In this document: in pieces, positions 1 through 8,603 of the stretch
Layout: each line of letters starts with the position of its first letter
How positions within the stretch are numbered: the first letter of the stretch is position 1
From: JAIVJN01 sp036732565
Lineage (GTDB): Bacteria > Acidobacteriota > Vicinamibacteria > Vicinamibacterales > UBA2999
Reading direction: 5' to 3'
Assembly: GCA_036732565.1 (NCBI GenBank)
Contig: DAINCF010000300.1
Location: 1 to 8,603, forward strand
DNA: 8,603 bases
Notes under the pieces: model-generated
What the model saw: the letters and a program-made list of their open reading frames with translations, nothing else
What the model was told of the DNA's origin: nothing
The model's database searches: none
Program-made: the position numbers and the translations under genes

Positions 1-237
1 GCTCGGGTGCTCCGCCCCAGCGGCCGCGTGCTGGTGCTCGACCTGCGCGAGCACGAGCATGCGTGGGTCAAAGAGAAGCTCGGCGATCGCTGGCTGGGCT
101 TCAGTGACGAGGCGTTGGCACGTCTGCTGACGGATGCCGGCCTCACCGACGTCAAGGTTTCGCTCGGTGCGCGACGCACGGGCGACCCGTTCACTGTGCT
201 CGTCGCGTGCGCGACGAAGCCTTCTTCGGCTTCTTAA
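1..237 (+). CDS. SAM-dependent methyltransferase, C-terminal part (probably ArsR-fused)
   Basis: This is the last 78 codons of a gene that begins left of the window; the frame is open from base 1 and stops with TAA at 235-237. The visible part matches the end of a class I SAM-dependent methyltransferase: a beta strand of the type RVLVLDLREH, then GDRWLGFSDEALARLLTDAGL and a final strand with TVLVACATK. The phrase around KEKLGDRWLGFS is typical of the methyltransferase half of proteins that carry an N-terminal ArsR-type winged helix. That half lies outside the window, so the fusion is inferred. Such proteins often sit beside methionine-cycle genes, and metH follows after only 9 bases, so the two are probably co-transcribed. 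The ArsR/methyltransferase may sense or respond to the SAM cycle; its substrate cannot be read from this fragment. Confidence 0.8.
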   Translation, partial: ARVLRPSGRVLVLDLREHEHAWVKEKLGDRWLGFSDEALARLLTDAGLTDVKVSLGARRTGDPFTVLVACATKPSSAS

Positions 238-239
238 GG
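236..239 (+). promoter_or_regulatory. Ribosome binding site deciding the metH start
   Basis: AAGG at 236-239 lies 7 bases before ATG 247 and overlaps the stop codon of the upstream methyltransferase gene. This supports ATG 247 over the in-frame TTG at 241, which would have almost no spacing. It also fits translational coupling between the two genes. Confidence 0.5.
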
Positions 240-246
240 CTTGATC

Positions 247-4124
<3,878 letters not shown>

Positions 4125-4128
<4 letters not shown>

Positions 4129-4152
4129 GGGCGGTTCGCGAACCTCCCCTAC
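4125..4152. repeat. 28-base palindrome at the metH stop, between convergent genes
   Basis: GTAGGGG (4125-4131) pairs with CCCCTAC (4146-4152), and GGTTCG (4133-4138) pairs with CGAACC (4139-4144). The only mismatch is C4132 against T4145. The stop codon TAG (4126-4128) lies inside the left arm. There is no T run on either side, so it does not look like a standard intrinsic terminator, though a stem here could slow polymerase or protect 3' ends of both convergent transcripts. Its form, a free-standing palindrome starting GTAGGGGC, resembles dispersed REP-like intergenic palindromes. Confidence 0.6.
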
Positions 4153-4165
4153 TGGATGATGCCGG

Positions 4166-5014
4166 TTATCGCTGGACGGCGCGGCGCAAGAGGGCGATCG
4201 CCTGGGGCGCGTCGCTGGGGAAATCCTTGGTCGATGCTTCGACGCTGATCCGCTTGTCGAATCCGATCGTGCGAAGGCTCGCAAAGAACGGCGCGTAGTC
4301 GTACTCGTCCCACTGGAGCGGGAACACGCGGCCGTGCGGATTGGCCATGTGCAGGTGCCGGATGTGTGCTCGGGCCCGCACGACGATCGCCGGGTCTTCC
4401 GTTTCGCTGGCCAGATGATAGAAGTCCACCATCAGTTGAAAGTTGGGATCGTCGATGGCCGTGACCAACTCCAGCCCCTCCGCCGCCGAGTTGATGATGT
4501 TGGTTTCCTCGCGGCGCAGCGGTTCGATGGCAATGGTGAGGCCGTGGGCGCGTGCTTCCGGCGCAATGCGCCTGCCGAACTCGACCAGCTGCTGAAACGC
4601 GTCCTCCTTGGGGAATCCTTCAGGCACCCGGCGGGCGCCGCCGCTGCCGAACACGACAATCTCGGTGCCGAGCCGGGCCAACCGCGCGAAGGCTTTCTTC
4701 ACGTAGGCCATCTGTTGGTCTCGATCTATCAGAGGCCCGGTCACCTTGAGCGCCGCCGGAAGAAACAGGTTGGTCACCGGAACGGGAAGGCCGACCTGCT
4801 TGATGTGTCTCACCGCCTCTTCGTACTCCTCGTCCGACAGCCCGGCGATTTCGGTCGTGCCGAGCTCCACGTAATCGAAACCCGCCGCCTTGGCGGCTTC
4901 GATGCTCTTCAACGTCGAGCAATAACCGACTTGCACGGGACGGACCTGCCCCACGACATCCGCGCTGAAGAGCAGGCCCAACAGAGCGACGACAATGCGG
5001 CTGCGAGTGGTCAT
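4166..5014 (-). CDS. Exported sugar phosphate isomerase/epimerase-like TIM-barrel protein
   Basis: The 282-residue protein belongs to the xylose-isomerase-like TIM-barrel family (AP endonuclease 2 type). Residues 1-23 form an export signal: charged MTTRSR, a hydrophobic stretch IVVALLGLLFSA, then VVGQ before the mature start. The barrel begins with VQVGYCSTLKSIEAAKAAGFDYVELG. Likely metal ligands are E164 (IAIEPLRREETNIINS), D197 with H200 (MVDFYHLASE), H222 (LHMANPHGRVFP) and E259 (ISVEAS), the usual E-D-H-E set of this family. This suggests isomerisation or epimerisation of a sugar or cyclitol outside the cytoplasm; the substrate is unknown. The chosen ATG at 5014 has AAGGGA 8 bases upstream (5023-5028) and leaves 22 bases after the preceding gene. 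A TTG at 5065 is also in frame but would overlap that gene and bury the signal peptide. Last gene of the three-gene minus-strand operon. Confidence 0.88.
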   Translation of the reverse strand: MTTRSRIVVALLGLLFSADVVGQVRPVQVGYCSTLKSIEAAKAAGFDYVELGTTEIAGLSDEEYEEAVRHIKQVGLPVPVTNLFLPAALKVTGPLIDRDQQMAYVKKAFARLARLGTEIVVFGSGGARRVPEGFPKEDAFQQLVEFGRRIAPEARAHGLTIAIEPLRREETNIINSAAEGLELVTAIDDPNFQLMVDFYHLASETEDPAIVVRARAHIRHLHMANPHGRVFPLQWDEYDYAPFFASLRTIGFDKRISVEASTKDFPSDAPQAIALLRRAVQR

Positions 5015-5036
5015 GAGAGCGTTCCCTTGGTCCGGC

Positions 5037-5375
5037 CTACTCGGTCTCGCCACGTGCTTGTTCAATGAGGTGCTGCAGGCCAGCCAAATGCTGAGACAGC
5101 GCCCGTCGGCCCTTCGGCGTCAAGCCGTACCAGGTGATTGGCCGTCGATTCTGAAATTCCTTCCGCGCGGAGACATACCCGGCGTCTTCCAGCTTGCGCA
5201 TCTGGGCGCCGAGGTTGCCATCCGTCTCCTTCAAGAGGTCTCGAAGGCGACTGAACGACAGGCGGTTGTGCCTGGCGAGAAGGACGGTGGCACCAATCCG
5301 GGCGCGGTGCTGCAGAAGGTCATCGAGCTCCACGAAGTCCGGCCCTGAAGGCGCGGCGTCAGCTCGTCGCTTCAC
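5037..5375 (-). CDS. Winged-helix transcriptional regulator (HTH_34 type)
   Basis: A 112-residue single-domain DNA-binding protein. Residues 16-100 match the HTH_34 winged-helix family: VELDDLLQHRARIGATVLLARHNRLSFSRLRDLL, the recognition segment TDGNLGAQMRKLEDAGYV (51-68), and the wing RKEFQNRRPITWYGLTPKGRRAL. The GTG at 5375 is chosen because GGGGAG (5383-5388) lies 7 bases upstream. A GTG at 5429 is in frame but would reach 71 bases into the upstream gene, and a GTG at 5333 would trim the start. With GTG 5375 the gene overlaps the end of the membrane-protein gene by 17 bases, which points to translational coupling. No effector domain is present; regulators of this kind are commonly paired with a membrane protein. 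It is a good candidate for binding the CTCTA/TAGAG sites at the operon promoter, by inference. Confidence 0.85.
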   Translation of the reverse strand: MKRRADAAPSGPDFVELDDLLQHRARIGATVLLARHNRLSFSRLRDLLKETDGNLGAQMRKLEDAGYVSARKEFQNRRPITWYGLTPKGRRALSQHLAGLQHLIEQARGETE

Positions 5376-5925
5376 GCGAACGCTCCCCGCGCACCCCCGC
5401 GGCGGTGAGCCCGACGGCAAGAGCCACACCTACGATGGTCCAGGCGTAGACCGAGACCACGGCCACGGTCACGTAGCCGACACCCATGAGGAGGCCGATC
5501 CAGAGCATCGACCGATCGGTATGGACCCCGGCCGTCCAGTAGCCAAGCGCCAGCAGCAAGAGAATGACCGTGTTGAGGCTCTCCCACGGCATCACGCCCC
5601 GCGCCGGCATCAGCACGGCCAGAAAGGTCACGACCAGCACGGCGCTCCAATGGAGCACGTGGCGTTGGCCGTCCGACGCAGACAGCTGCCCCGACCGCCG
5701 ACCGTAGCGCCATCCGACGTACGCGCTCGTCACAAACCCCGCGGGGCCGGCGATGGCCCAATAGACGGGCACGACGGCCGGCCGGACGTCGACGAGCGCG
5801 AACCCGATCAGGACGAGGGCGGCCCAGAGGAAGTAGATGGCGGCCGGGTACCGAGCCTGACTGCTCGATTCGAGCGCCCCGCGGACGAAGCGCAGATCCC
5901 CCTCGATTCGTTCGATCGATGACAT
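5359..5925 (-). CDS. Six-helix membrane protein of unknown function
   Basis: A 188-residue integral membrane protein. About 27 soluble N-terminal residues (MSSIERIEGDLRFVRGALES) are followed by hydrophobic segments at roughly 28-46, 51-69, 90-106, 117-134, 140-160 and 162-178, and a short charged tail. I see no catalytic motif. The start is ATG 5925, with GAGG (5931-5934) 5 bases upstream; the in-frame GTG at 5931 would sit on that site. It is the first gene of the minus-strand operon and its 3' end overlaps the HTH_34 regulator gene. Pairing of an HTH_34 regulator with a small polytopic membrane protein is a common arrangement, in which the membrane protein may be a sensor partner or simply the regulated target. 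Nothing in the sequence decides between these. Confidence 0.8.
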   Translation of the reverse strand: MSSIERIEGDLRFVRGALESSSQARYPAAIYFLWAALVLIGFALVDVRPAVVPVYWAIAGPAGFVTSAYVGWRYGRRSGQLSASDGQRHVLHWSAVLVVTFLAVLMPARGVMPWESLNTVILLLLALGYWTAGVHTDRSMLWIGLLMGVGYVTVAVVSVYAWTIVGVALAVGLTAAGVRGERSREATS

Positions 5926-5939
5926 GCGCACCTCACTTG

Positions 5940-5965
5940 CTCTAGATTATAGAGAACTCTAAGAG
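5940..5965. promoter_or_regulatory. Alternating CTCTA/TAGAG half-sites, candidate operator
   Basis: CTCTA (5940-5944) and TAGAG (5950-5954) form an inverted repeat, followed by a second CTCTA (5957-5961) and AGAG (5962-5965, read CTCT-A-AGAG). The half-sites lie over the -10 element, the expected transcript start and the lower spacer of the minus-strand promoter. The likely ligand is the HTH_34 protein encoded in the same operon, which would give autoregulation; this is inference. Confidence 0.45.
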
Positions 5966-5975
5966 TGGCAGTCAA
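5946..5975 (-). promoter_or_regulatory. Sigma-70 promoter of the membrane protein/HTH_34/TIM-barrel operon
   Basis: On the minus strand TTGACT (5975-5970) is followed after 18 bases by TATAAT (5951-5946), five of six and six of six matches to consensus. Transcription would start near 5939, giving a leader of about 14 bases that still contains the GAGG ribosome site. The -35 element overlaps the TGA stop of the upstream marR-like gene (5972-5974). Confidence 0.8.
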
Positions 5976-6457
5976 GGCGTTACCTGCCCTTTCGCGTCAT
6001 CGCTCAGCCGCCGCACGATCTCGGTGGTCCTGCGGATGTCTGCTTCGCTCAGATCGACGCCCATCGTCGACGCGATCGTCAGGAATCGGTCGTTCAGCTT
6101 ACGGTAGCGCGCGTCACCTTTCGGCGTGAGCTGCACCAGCTTCGAGCGCCGGTGTTTCGGATTGTCGATGAATTGCACGAGCCCCGCGGCCGCAAGCTCG
6201 TCCGCCAACCGCTGCATGCGCTGGCGGCTCGTCGGCCGCATCTGCGCGATCTGCGGGACGGTCAGCGGGCCCAGCTGCGCGAGGCTGCGCATGAAACCAA
6301 ACGCCCCGCCGCCCCAGCTTGTAATGAGCCCGGTCCTCTGACCCACCGCGCGTATTCGAAAAAAGAACTGTGCGGCTTCGAGCATCAGGTCGGCGATTGC
6401 TTCACCCTTGGTGCCGACGATTCGCACTCCCGCTTTTCTCTGTCGCATCTTGGCCAT
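5972..6457 (-). CDS. MarR family transcriptional regulator
   Basis: A 161-residue MarR-type winged-helix protein, usually a dimer. Helical residues 18-62 form the first part of the dimer interface. The DNA-binding part runs from LTVPQIAQMRPTSRQRMQRLADELAAAGLV (65-94) to the wing DNPKHRRSKLVQLTPKG (98-114), whose D-x-x-x-x-R-R-x-K pattern is the MarR signature. A C-terminal helix follows (LSEADIRRTTEIVRRL). Start ATG 6457 has GAGG about 9 bases upstream. The gene is divergent from the ICMT/VTT/ICMT operon, and the shared intergenic region holds two TGACA-type inverted repeats, the usual layout for a MarR protein that represses its neighbour and itself. Its own promoter is less clear: TTGACA at 6527-6522 has only a poor -10 (GTTATT) 17 bases on. 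Effector unknown; MarR proteins often sense small lipophilic or phenolic compounds. Confidence 0.92.
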   Translation of the reverse strand: MAKMRQRKAGVRIVGTKGEAIADLMLEAAQFFFRIRAVGQRTGLITSWGGGAFGFMRSLAQLGPLTVPQIAQMRPTSRQRMQRLADELAAAGLVQFIDNPKHRRSKLVQLTPKGDARYRKLNDRFLTIASTMGVDLSEADIRRTTEIVRRLSDDAKGQVTP

Positions 6458-6480
6458 CGCGTTCCGCCTCAGAACCGTAT

Positions 6481-6501
6481 ATTGACACCTATGGTGTCAA
6501 T
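6481..6501. promoter_or_regulatory. Perfect palindromic operator for the divergent MarR protein
   Basis: ATTGACACC (6481-6489) and GGTGTCAAT (6493-6501) are exact inverted repeats around TAT. Size and shape fit a MarR dimer site. It covers the -35 element and most of the spacer of the plus-strand promoter, so bound protein would exclude RNA polymerase. Confidence 0.75.
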
Positions 6502-6510
6502 AACTATAAT
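6482..6510 (+). promoter_or_regulatory. Exact-consensus sigma-70 promoter of the ICMT/VTT/ICMT operon
   Basis: TTGACA (6482-6487), a 17-base spacer (6488-6504) and TATAAT (6505-6510) match the sigma-70 consensus at all twelve positions with optimal spacing. The start point would be near 6517, giving a leader of about 65 bases to ATG 6582. Exact promoters are rare in GC-rich genomes and usually need a repressor, in keeping with the operators lying across it. Confidence 0.85.
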
Positions 6511-6528
6511 GACACCCTTGTTGTCAAC
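6508..6528. promoter_or_regulatory. Second, degenerate operator copy
   Basis: AATGACACC (6508-6516) and GTTGTCAAC (6520-6528) around CTT repeat the 9-3-9 layout of the perfect site, with six of nine arm positions paired. Centre-to-centre distance from the first site is 27 bases. It covers part of the -10 element and the start point on the plus strand, and the TTGACA of a possible minus-strand promoter. Confidence 0.55.
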
Positions 6529-6540
6529 ATATCGGCCGAT

Positions 6541-6556
6541 CCTGCCCTTCGGCAGG
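6541..6556 (+). promoter_or_regulatory. Short stable hairpin in the operon leader
   Basis: CCTGCC (6541-6546) pairs exactly with GGCAGG (6551-6556) around CTTC, 16 bases ahead of the AGGAGG ribosome site (6572-6577). An alternative stem, CAGG (6553-6556) with CCTG (6560-6563), shares bases with it. It may only stabilise the 5' end; I see no established riboswitch pattern. Confidence 0.3.
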
Positions 6557-6581
6557 TTGCCTGGCAGGACGAGGAGGAGAC

Positions 6582-7076
6582 ATGGGCCCAGCCGGCCAGC
6601 ACGCTAGTGACGCCGCGGTGGCGGGCGTCATCGCGCGACCGCCGCTCCTCTTTCTCGCCGCTCTTCTGCTCGGCCTCACCTCGGATCATCTCCTGTCTTC
6701 GTCGTTCGCCGTTCCGGGAGGCGACCTGGTCCACGGGACGGTCGCCAGCGTCCTGATTCTCATCGGTCTCGGGCTCGGAGCCGCGGGTATTCGCAACTTC
6801 TCCCGGGCGGCGACGCCGGTCCCCACGAATCAACCCACGCGAGCGCTGGTGACGACAGGTATTCACAGCCGGACGCGTAATCCCATCTATCTGGGTATGT
6901 TTCTCGTCTACGGCGGCCTCGGCCTCGCCGCACGCAGCCCGTCGGTCCTCGCACTTGCATTGCCTCTTGCCATCGCGATCCGCTACGGCGTCGTCGCCCG
7001 CGAGGAGGCGTACCTGGAACGGCGCTTCGGCGACGCATACCGTGACTACAAGGCGCGCGTGCGGCGTTGGCTTTGA
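6582..7076 (+). CDS. ICMT-family membrane methyltransferase (first copy)
   Basis: A 164-residue integral membrane protein of the isoprenylcysteine carboxyl methyltransferase / phospholipid methyltransferase superfamily, which uses SAM to methylate lipids or small lipophilic molecules at the membrane. Hydrophobic segments lie near 20-36, 51-70, 103-118 and 120-137. The family signature is TTGIHSRTRNPIYLG (91-105) and the C-terminal REEAYLERRFGDAYRDYKARVRRWL (140-164), with E141/E142 and the FG-x-x-Y-x-x-Y pattern that form the SAM pocket in this family. The usual GPY before the RNP motif is GIH here. Start ATG 6582 has AGGAGG 4 bases upstream. It is the first gene of the operon behind the exact-consensus promoter. 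True protein prenylcysteine methylation is unlikely in bacteria, so the substrate is open: lipid, quinone precursor, thiol or phenol are all possible. Confidence 0.88.
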   Translation: MGPAGQHASDAAVAGVIARPPLLFLAALLLGLTSDHLLSSSFAVPGGDLVHGTVASVLILIGLGLGAAGIRNFSRAATPVPTNQPTRALVTTGIHSRTRNPIYLGMFLVYGGLGLAARSPSVLALALPLAIAIRYGVVAREEAYLERRFGDAYRDYKARVRRWL

Positions 7077-7119
7077 CGGTCGAACAAGGAACACAGGCTC
7101 CTGCCCCGTCCTCGGGCGC

Positions 7120-7124
7120 GGAGG
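7120..7124 (+). promoter_or_regulatory. Ribosome binding site for the VTT-protein gene
   Basis: GGAGG at 7120-7124 is followed after 5 bases by an in-frame TTG (7130). This is the best ribosome site near the front of the gene and is why 7130 is preferred over the in-frame TTGs at 7067 and 7073, which overlap the previous gene's end and have no clear site. Confidence 0.5.
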
Positions 7125-7129
7125 CCGAG

Positions 7130-7753
7130 TTGAGATCGGGCCTGAGCGTGATCGGCGTTCTGGCGTTGATGCTTGCGTCGTGCATGACGATCCCGACACC
7201 TCAGGAGGCCAACGACGCCGTGCTATTGCTCCGAGAATACGAGAGCTGGGGATGGGCAGCGGGCATTGCACTCATCTGGGCAGACGTGGTGCTGCCAGTC
7301 CCACAGACTGCCGTGATCGCGGCGCTGGGCATCATCTATGGGGCCATGCTCGGCGGATTGCTGGGCAGCGTGGGCCTGATTACCGGCGGCCTTCTCGGCT
7401 ACGGGCTGGTGCGCACCTCCGCACGACGATTGGTGCACCGCTTCGTCGGGCGTCAGTCTTTGAAACGGATGGAGAATCTGTTCGACCGCAGCGGCGCGTG
7501 GGCGATCATCCTCTCGCGCAGCCTTCCCTACAGCGTGCCGGAGGCGATGGTGTTTCTCGCCGGGCTTGCGCGCATGCCCGCGCGACAATTCATCACGGCG
7601 CTGATTATCGGCAGTGTGCCCACCGCGTTCGCGTTTGCCGCCATCGGAGCCGGCTGGGCCGACCAGCCGATCCTGGCCCTCGTGGTGAGCTACGTGCTCC
7701 CCATCCTCCTGCTGCCCATTGCGTTCTATCTCATGCGGCTTCGAGCACAGTAA
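7130..7753 (+). CDS. DedA/TVP38-like VTT-domain membrane protein
   Basis: With the TTG 7130 start the protein has 207 residues; a TTG at 7067 would add 21. The core matches the VTT (SNARE-associated/DedA) domain: an amphipathic re-entrant part LPVPQTAVIAALGIIYGAMLGG (55-76), glycine-rich GSVGLITGGLLGYGLVR (79-95), a soluble helix KRMENLFDRSGAW, then the signature ILSRSLPYSVPEAMVFLAGLARM (127-149) with arginine and prolines, and GSVPTAFAFAAIG. Members act as transporters or scramblases for lipids, including polyprenyl phosphates and phosphatidylethanolamine; the cargo here is unknown. N-terminal residues 1-18 (MRSGLSVIGVLALMLASC) look like a signal or lipobox-like segment (LASC) ahead of the core. 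It lies between two ICMT-family genes: 53 bases after the first (overlapping by 10 if TTG 7067 is used) and 3 bases before the second, so all three are one operon. Confidence 0.85.
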   Translation: MRSGLSVIGVLALMLASCMTIPTPQEANDAVLLLREYESWGWAAGIALIWADVVLPVPQTAVIAALGIIYGAMLGGLLGSVGLITGGLLGYGLVRTSARRLVHRFVGRQSLKRMENLFDRSGAWAIILSRSLPYSVPEAMVFLAGLARMPARQFITALIIGSVPTAFAFAAIGAGWADQPILALVVSYVLPILLLPIAFYLMRLRAQ

Positions 7754-7756
7754 GCA

Positions 7757-8335
7757 ATGTCCACATTGGTCATCGTTCTCCGCGCGGTCTCCCTGCTCGC
7801 CTTTGCGGGACCCATGTTGTTGCGGAGCGTCAACGCGCGGCGCGGAGAGCCCCAGACACACGCACGTCAGGGCGGCGGCAACCGAACACCGGTCGTGGCA
7901 AACGTCTCCGCGTTTGCCTTGTTCCTCCCGTCGCTCGTGATGTTCGCGGGCCGCTCCGAGGGCCGCACGGCGCTGCTGCTGGCCACGTCGGGCTCACTGC
8001 TGGCGGTTGCAGGCGCCACGCTCGTTGTCAGATCGCGGGCCGAGCTTGGTCCCGCATGGAGCTTCAAGCCCATGGCCGATCGCGGCACAGGCCTCGTCAC
8101 AACCGGTCCCTATCGCACCGTGCGCCATCCCATCTACCTCGGCCTCGCTCTGCTCGCCATGGGAGAAGCGCTCGCCTTCGGCAGCTGGCCTGCCGTCCTG
8201 ATCGTGCTGTCGGGGATTGTCCCGACCTTCGTCTGGCGCGCCCGCGCCGAGGAAGAATTGCTCAGCCGAACGTTCGGCGAGCGCTACGCCCTCTACCGCA
8301 CACAGTCCAAGATGATCATCCCGCACCTTCTCTAA
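7757..8335 (+). CDS. ICMT-family membrane methyltransferase (second copy)
   Basis: A 192-residue integral membrane protein of the isoprenylcysteine carboxyl methyltransferase superfamily. Hydrophobic segments lie near 3-22, 47-64, 71-91, 125-141 and 144-160. The family signature is clearer than in the first copy: RSRAELGPAWS (93-103), TTGPYRTVRHPIYLG (115-129) with the standard GPY and RHP, and AEEELLSRTFGERYALYRTQSKMIIP (164-189) with the glutamate cluster and FG-x-x-Y-x-x-Y of the SAM site. It starts 3 bases after the VTT gene with no strong ribosome site of its own, so it is probably translated by coupling. Outside the shared motifs it differs from the first copy in length and N-terminal topology, so this is not a recent duplication; the two may act on different substrates or successive steps. 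Confidence 0.9.
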   Translation: MSTLVIVLRAVSLLAFAGPMLLRSVNARRGEPQTHARQGGGNRTPVVANVSAFALFLPSLVMFAGRSEGRTALLLATSGSLLAVAGATLVVRSRAELGPAWSFKPMADRGTGLVTTGPYRTVRHPIYLGLALLAMGEALAFGSWPAVLIVLSGIVPTFVWRARAEEELLSRTFGERYALYRTQSKMIIPHLL

Positions 8336-8458
8336 CCCCTGGCGGCCCGTTCGCCGACGCTCGCACGGCCTGTCCCCTCGTCCGGCGCGCCCATCGTTCC
8401 AACCGAATCGCCCCCCACCCCCGTCCAATCGCTGCCTCGTTTCCACGGAGCCATGACC

Positions 8459-8603
8459 ATGACGGCAGTCCTCATCGCGGCCGTGCTGGCCGCCCAGCAA
8501 CCCGAGCTTCGCGACGCGGGCGCGGTCAACGCCCTGCTCGCCTCGCTGCGGACGGCGGATCCGGCGGTGTGCGAGATGGCCGGGCGCACGCTCACGAACC
8601 AGT
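8459..8603 (+). CDS. Exported HEAT-repeat protein, N-terminal part
   Basis: The frame is open to the window end, giving 48 residues. MTAVLIAAVLAAQQPELRDAG has the look of a short signal peptide with possible cleavage after AAQ or nearby. It is followed by VNALLASLRTADPAVCEMAGRTLTN, which fits a HEAT-type helical repeat (hydrophobic pairs, DPAV turn, A-x-R-x-L in the second helix). Such proteins are binding scaffolds; no enzymatic role can be read. ATG 8459 is chosen because GGAG (8447-8450) sits 8 bases upstream; ATG 8453 in the same frame is too close to that site. The 117 bases between this gene and the second ICMT gene show no clear promoter, hairpin or small gene, so separate transcription is likely but not shown. 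Confidence 0.65.
   Translation, partial: MTAVLIAAVLAAQQPELRDAGAVNALLASLRTADPAVCEMAGRTLTNQ

Noticed and set aside
241..246. TTG at 241 as metH start
   Set aside because: It is only two codons upstream of ATG 247 and would leave almost no spacing from AAGG at 236-239.
1..246. Cobalamin or SAM riboswitch ahead of metH
   Set aside because: The whole upstream stretch is coding and leaves only 9 bases between genes, so there is no room for an aptamer.
4334..5068. Plus-strand open frame of 244 codons opposite the TIM-barrel gene
   Set aside because: Antisense to a gene with clear family motifs, signal peptide and ribosome site; no domain resemblance.
5194..5922. Plus-strand open frame opposite the regulator and membrane-protein genes
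   Set aside because: Composition dominated by R, P, D and H, no domain, and both minus-strand genes have good starts and family or membrane features.
6504..7271. Minus-strand open frame of 255 codons opposite the first ICMT gene
   Set aside because: Low-complexity charged sequence without a domain; it would run through the mapped promoter and operators.
8332..8595. Minus-strand open frame at the right end
   Set aside because: It is antisense to the HEAT-repeat protein start, which has a ribosome site, signal peptide and repeat pattern; the antisense product has none.

Overview
The window is GC-rich, densely coded bacterial DNA. Gene content suggests an Acidobacteriota-like (Vicinamibacteria-type) soil or sediment bacterium: an ArsR-type methyltransferase next to metH, HTH_34 regulators paired with membrane proteins, an exported xylose-isomerase-like TIM barrel, and a HEAT-repeat protein. 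This placement is inference from gene content, not from a marker gene.

Left block (1-4165, + strand): the last 78 codons of a SAM-dependent methyltransferase, probably the ArsR-fused kind, are followed 9 bases later by a complete cobalamin-dependent methionine synthase (metH, 1293 aa). All key residues of MetH are present, but it carries about 66 more residues than the E. coli enzyme. The extra length lies in two in-frame insertions: a low-complexity interdomain linker, and a segment in the reactivation domain encoded by a GGGAGTC-type heptamer array with inverted ends. A near-perfect 28-base palindrome covers the metH stop codon, facing the convergent neighbour.

Middle block (4166-5975, - strand): a three-gene operon reads right to left: a six-helix membrane protein, an HTH_34 winged-helix regulator whose start overlaps the end of the membrane gene, and an exported sugar-isomerase-like TIM-barrel protein. 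A near-consensus promoter (TTGACT, 18 bases, TATAAT) with alternating CTCTA/TAGAG half-sites lies directly upstream.

Right block (5972-8335): a MarR repressor gene (- strand) is divergent from a + strand operon encoding an isoprenylcysteine-methyltransferase-family (ICMT) protein, a DedA/VTT-family membrane protein and a second ICMT-family protein. The short intergenic region is AT-rich. It holds an exact sigma-70 consensus promoter (TTGACA, 17 bases, TATAAT) embedded in a perfect inverted repeat (9-base arms, 3-base centre), with a second degenerate copy over the -10 and start region. This looks like a strong promoter held off by MarR, with membrane lipid or small lipophile methylation and transport as the plausible output.

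Right edge (8336-8603): about 120 bases without a recognisable feature, then the start of an exported HEAT-repeat protein cut by the window end. No tRNA, rRNA, CRISPR array, transposase or phage gene was seen. The points most worth a second look are the stop-free heptamer array inside metH and the MarR-controlled ICMT-VTT-ICMT operon with its consensus promoter.
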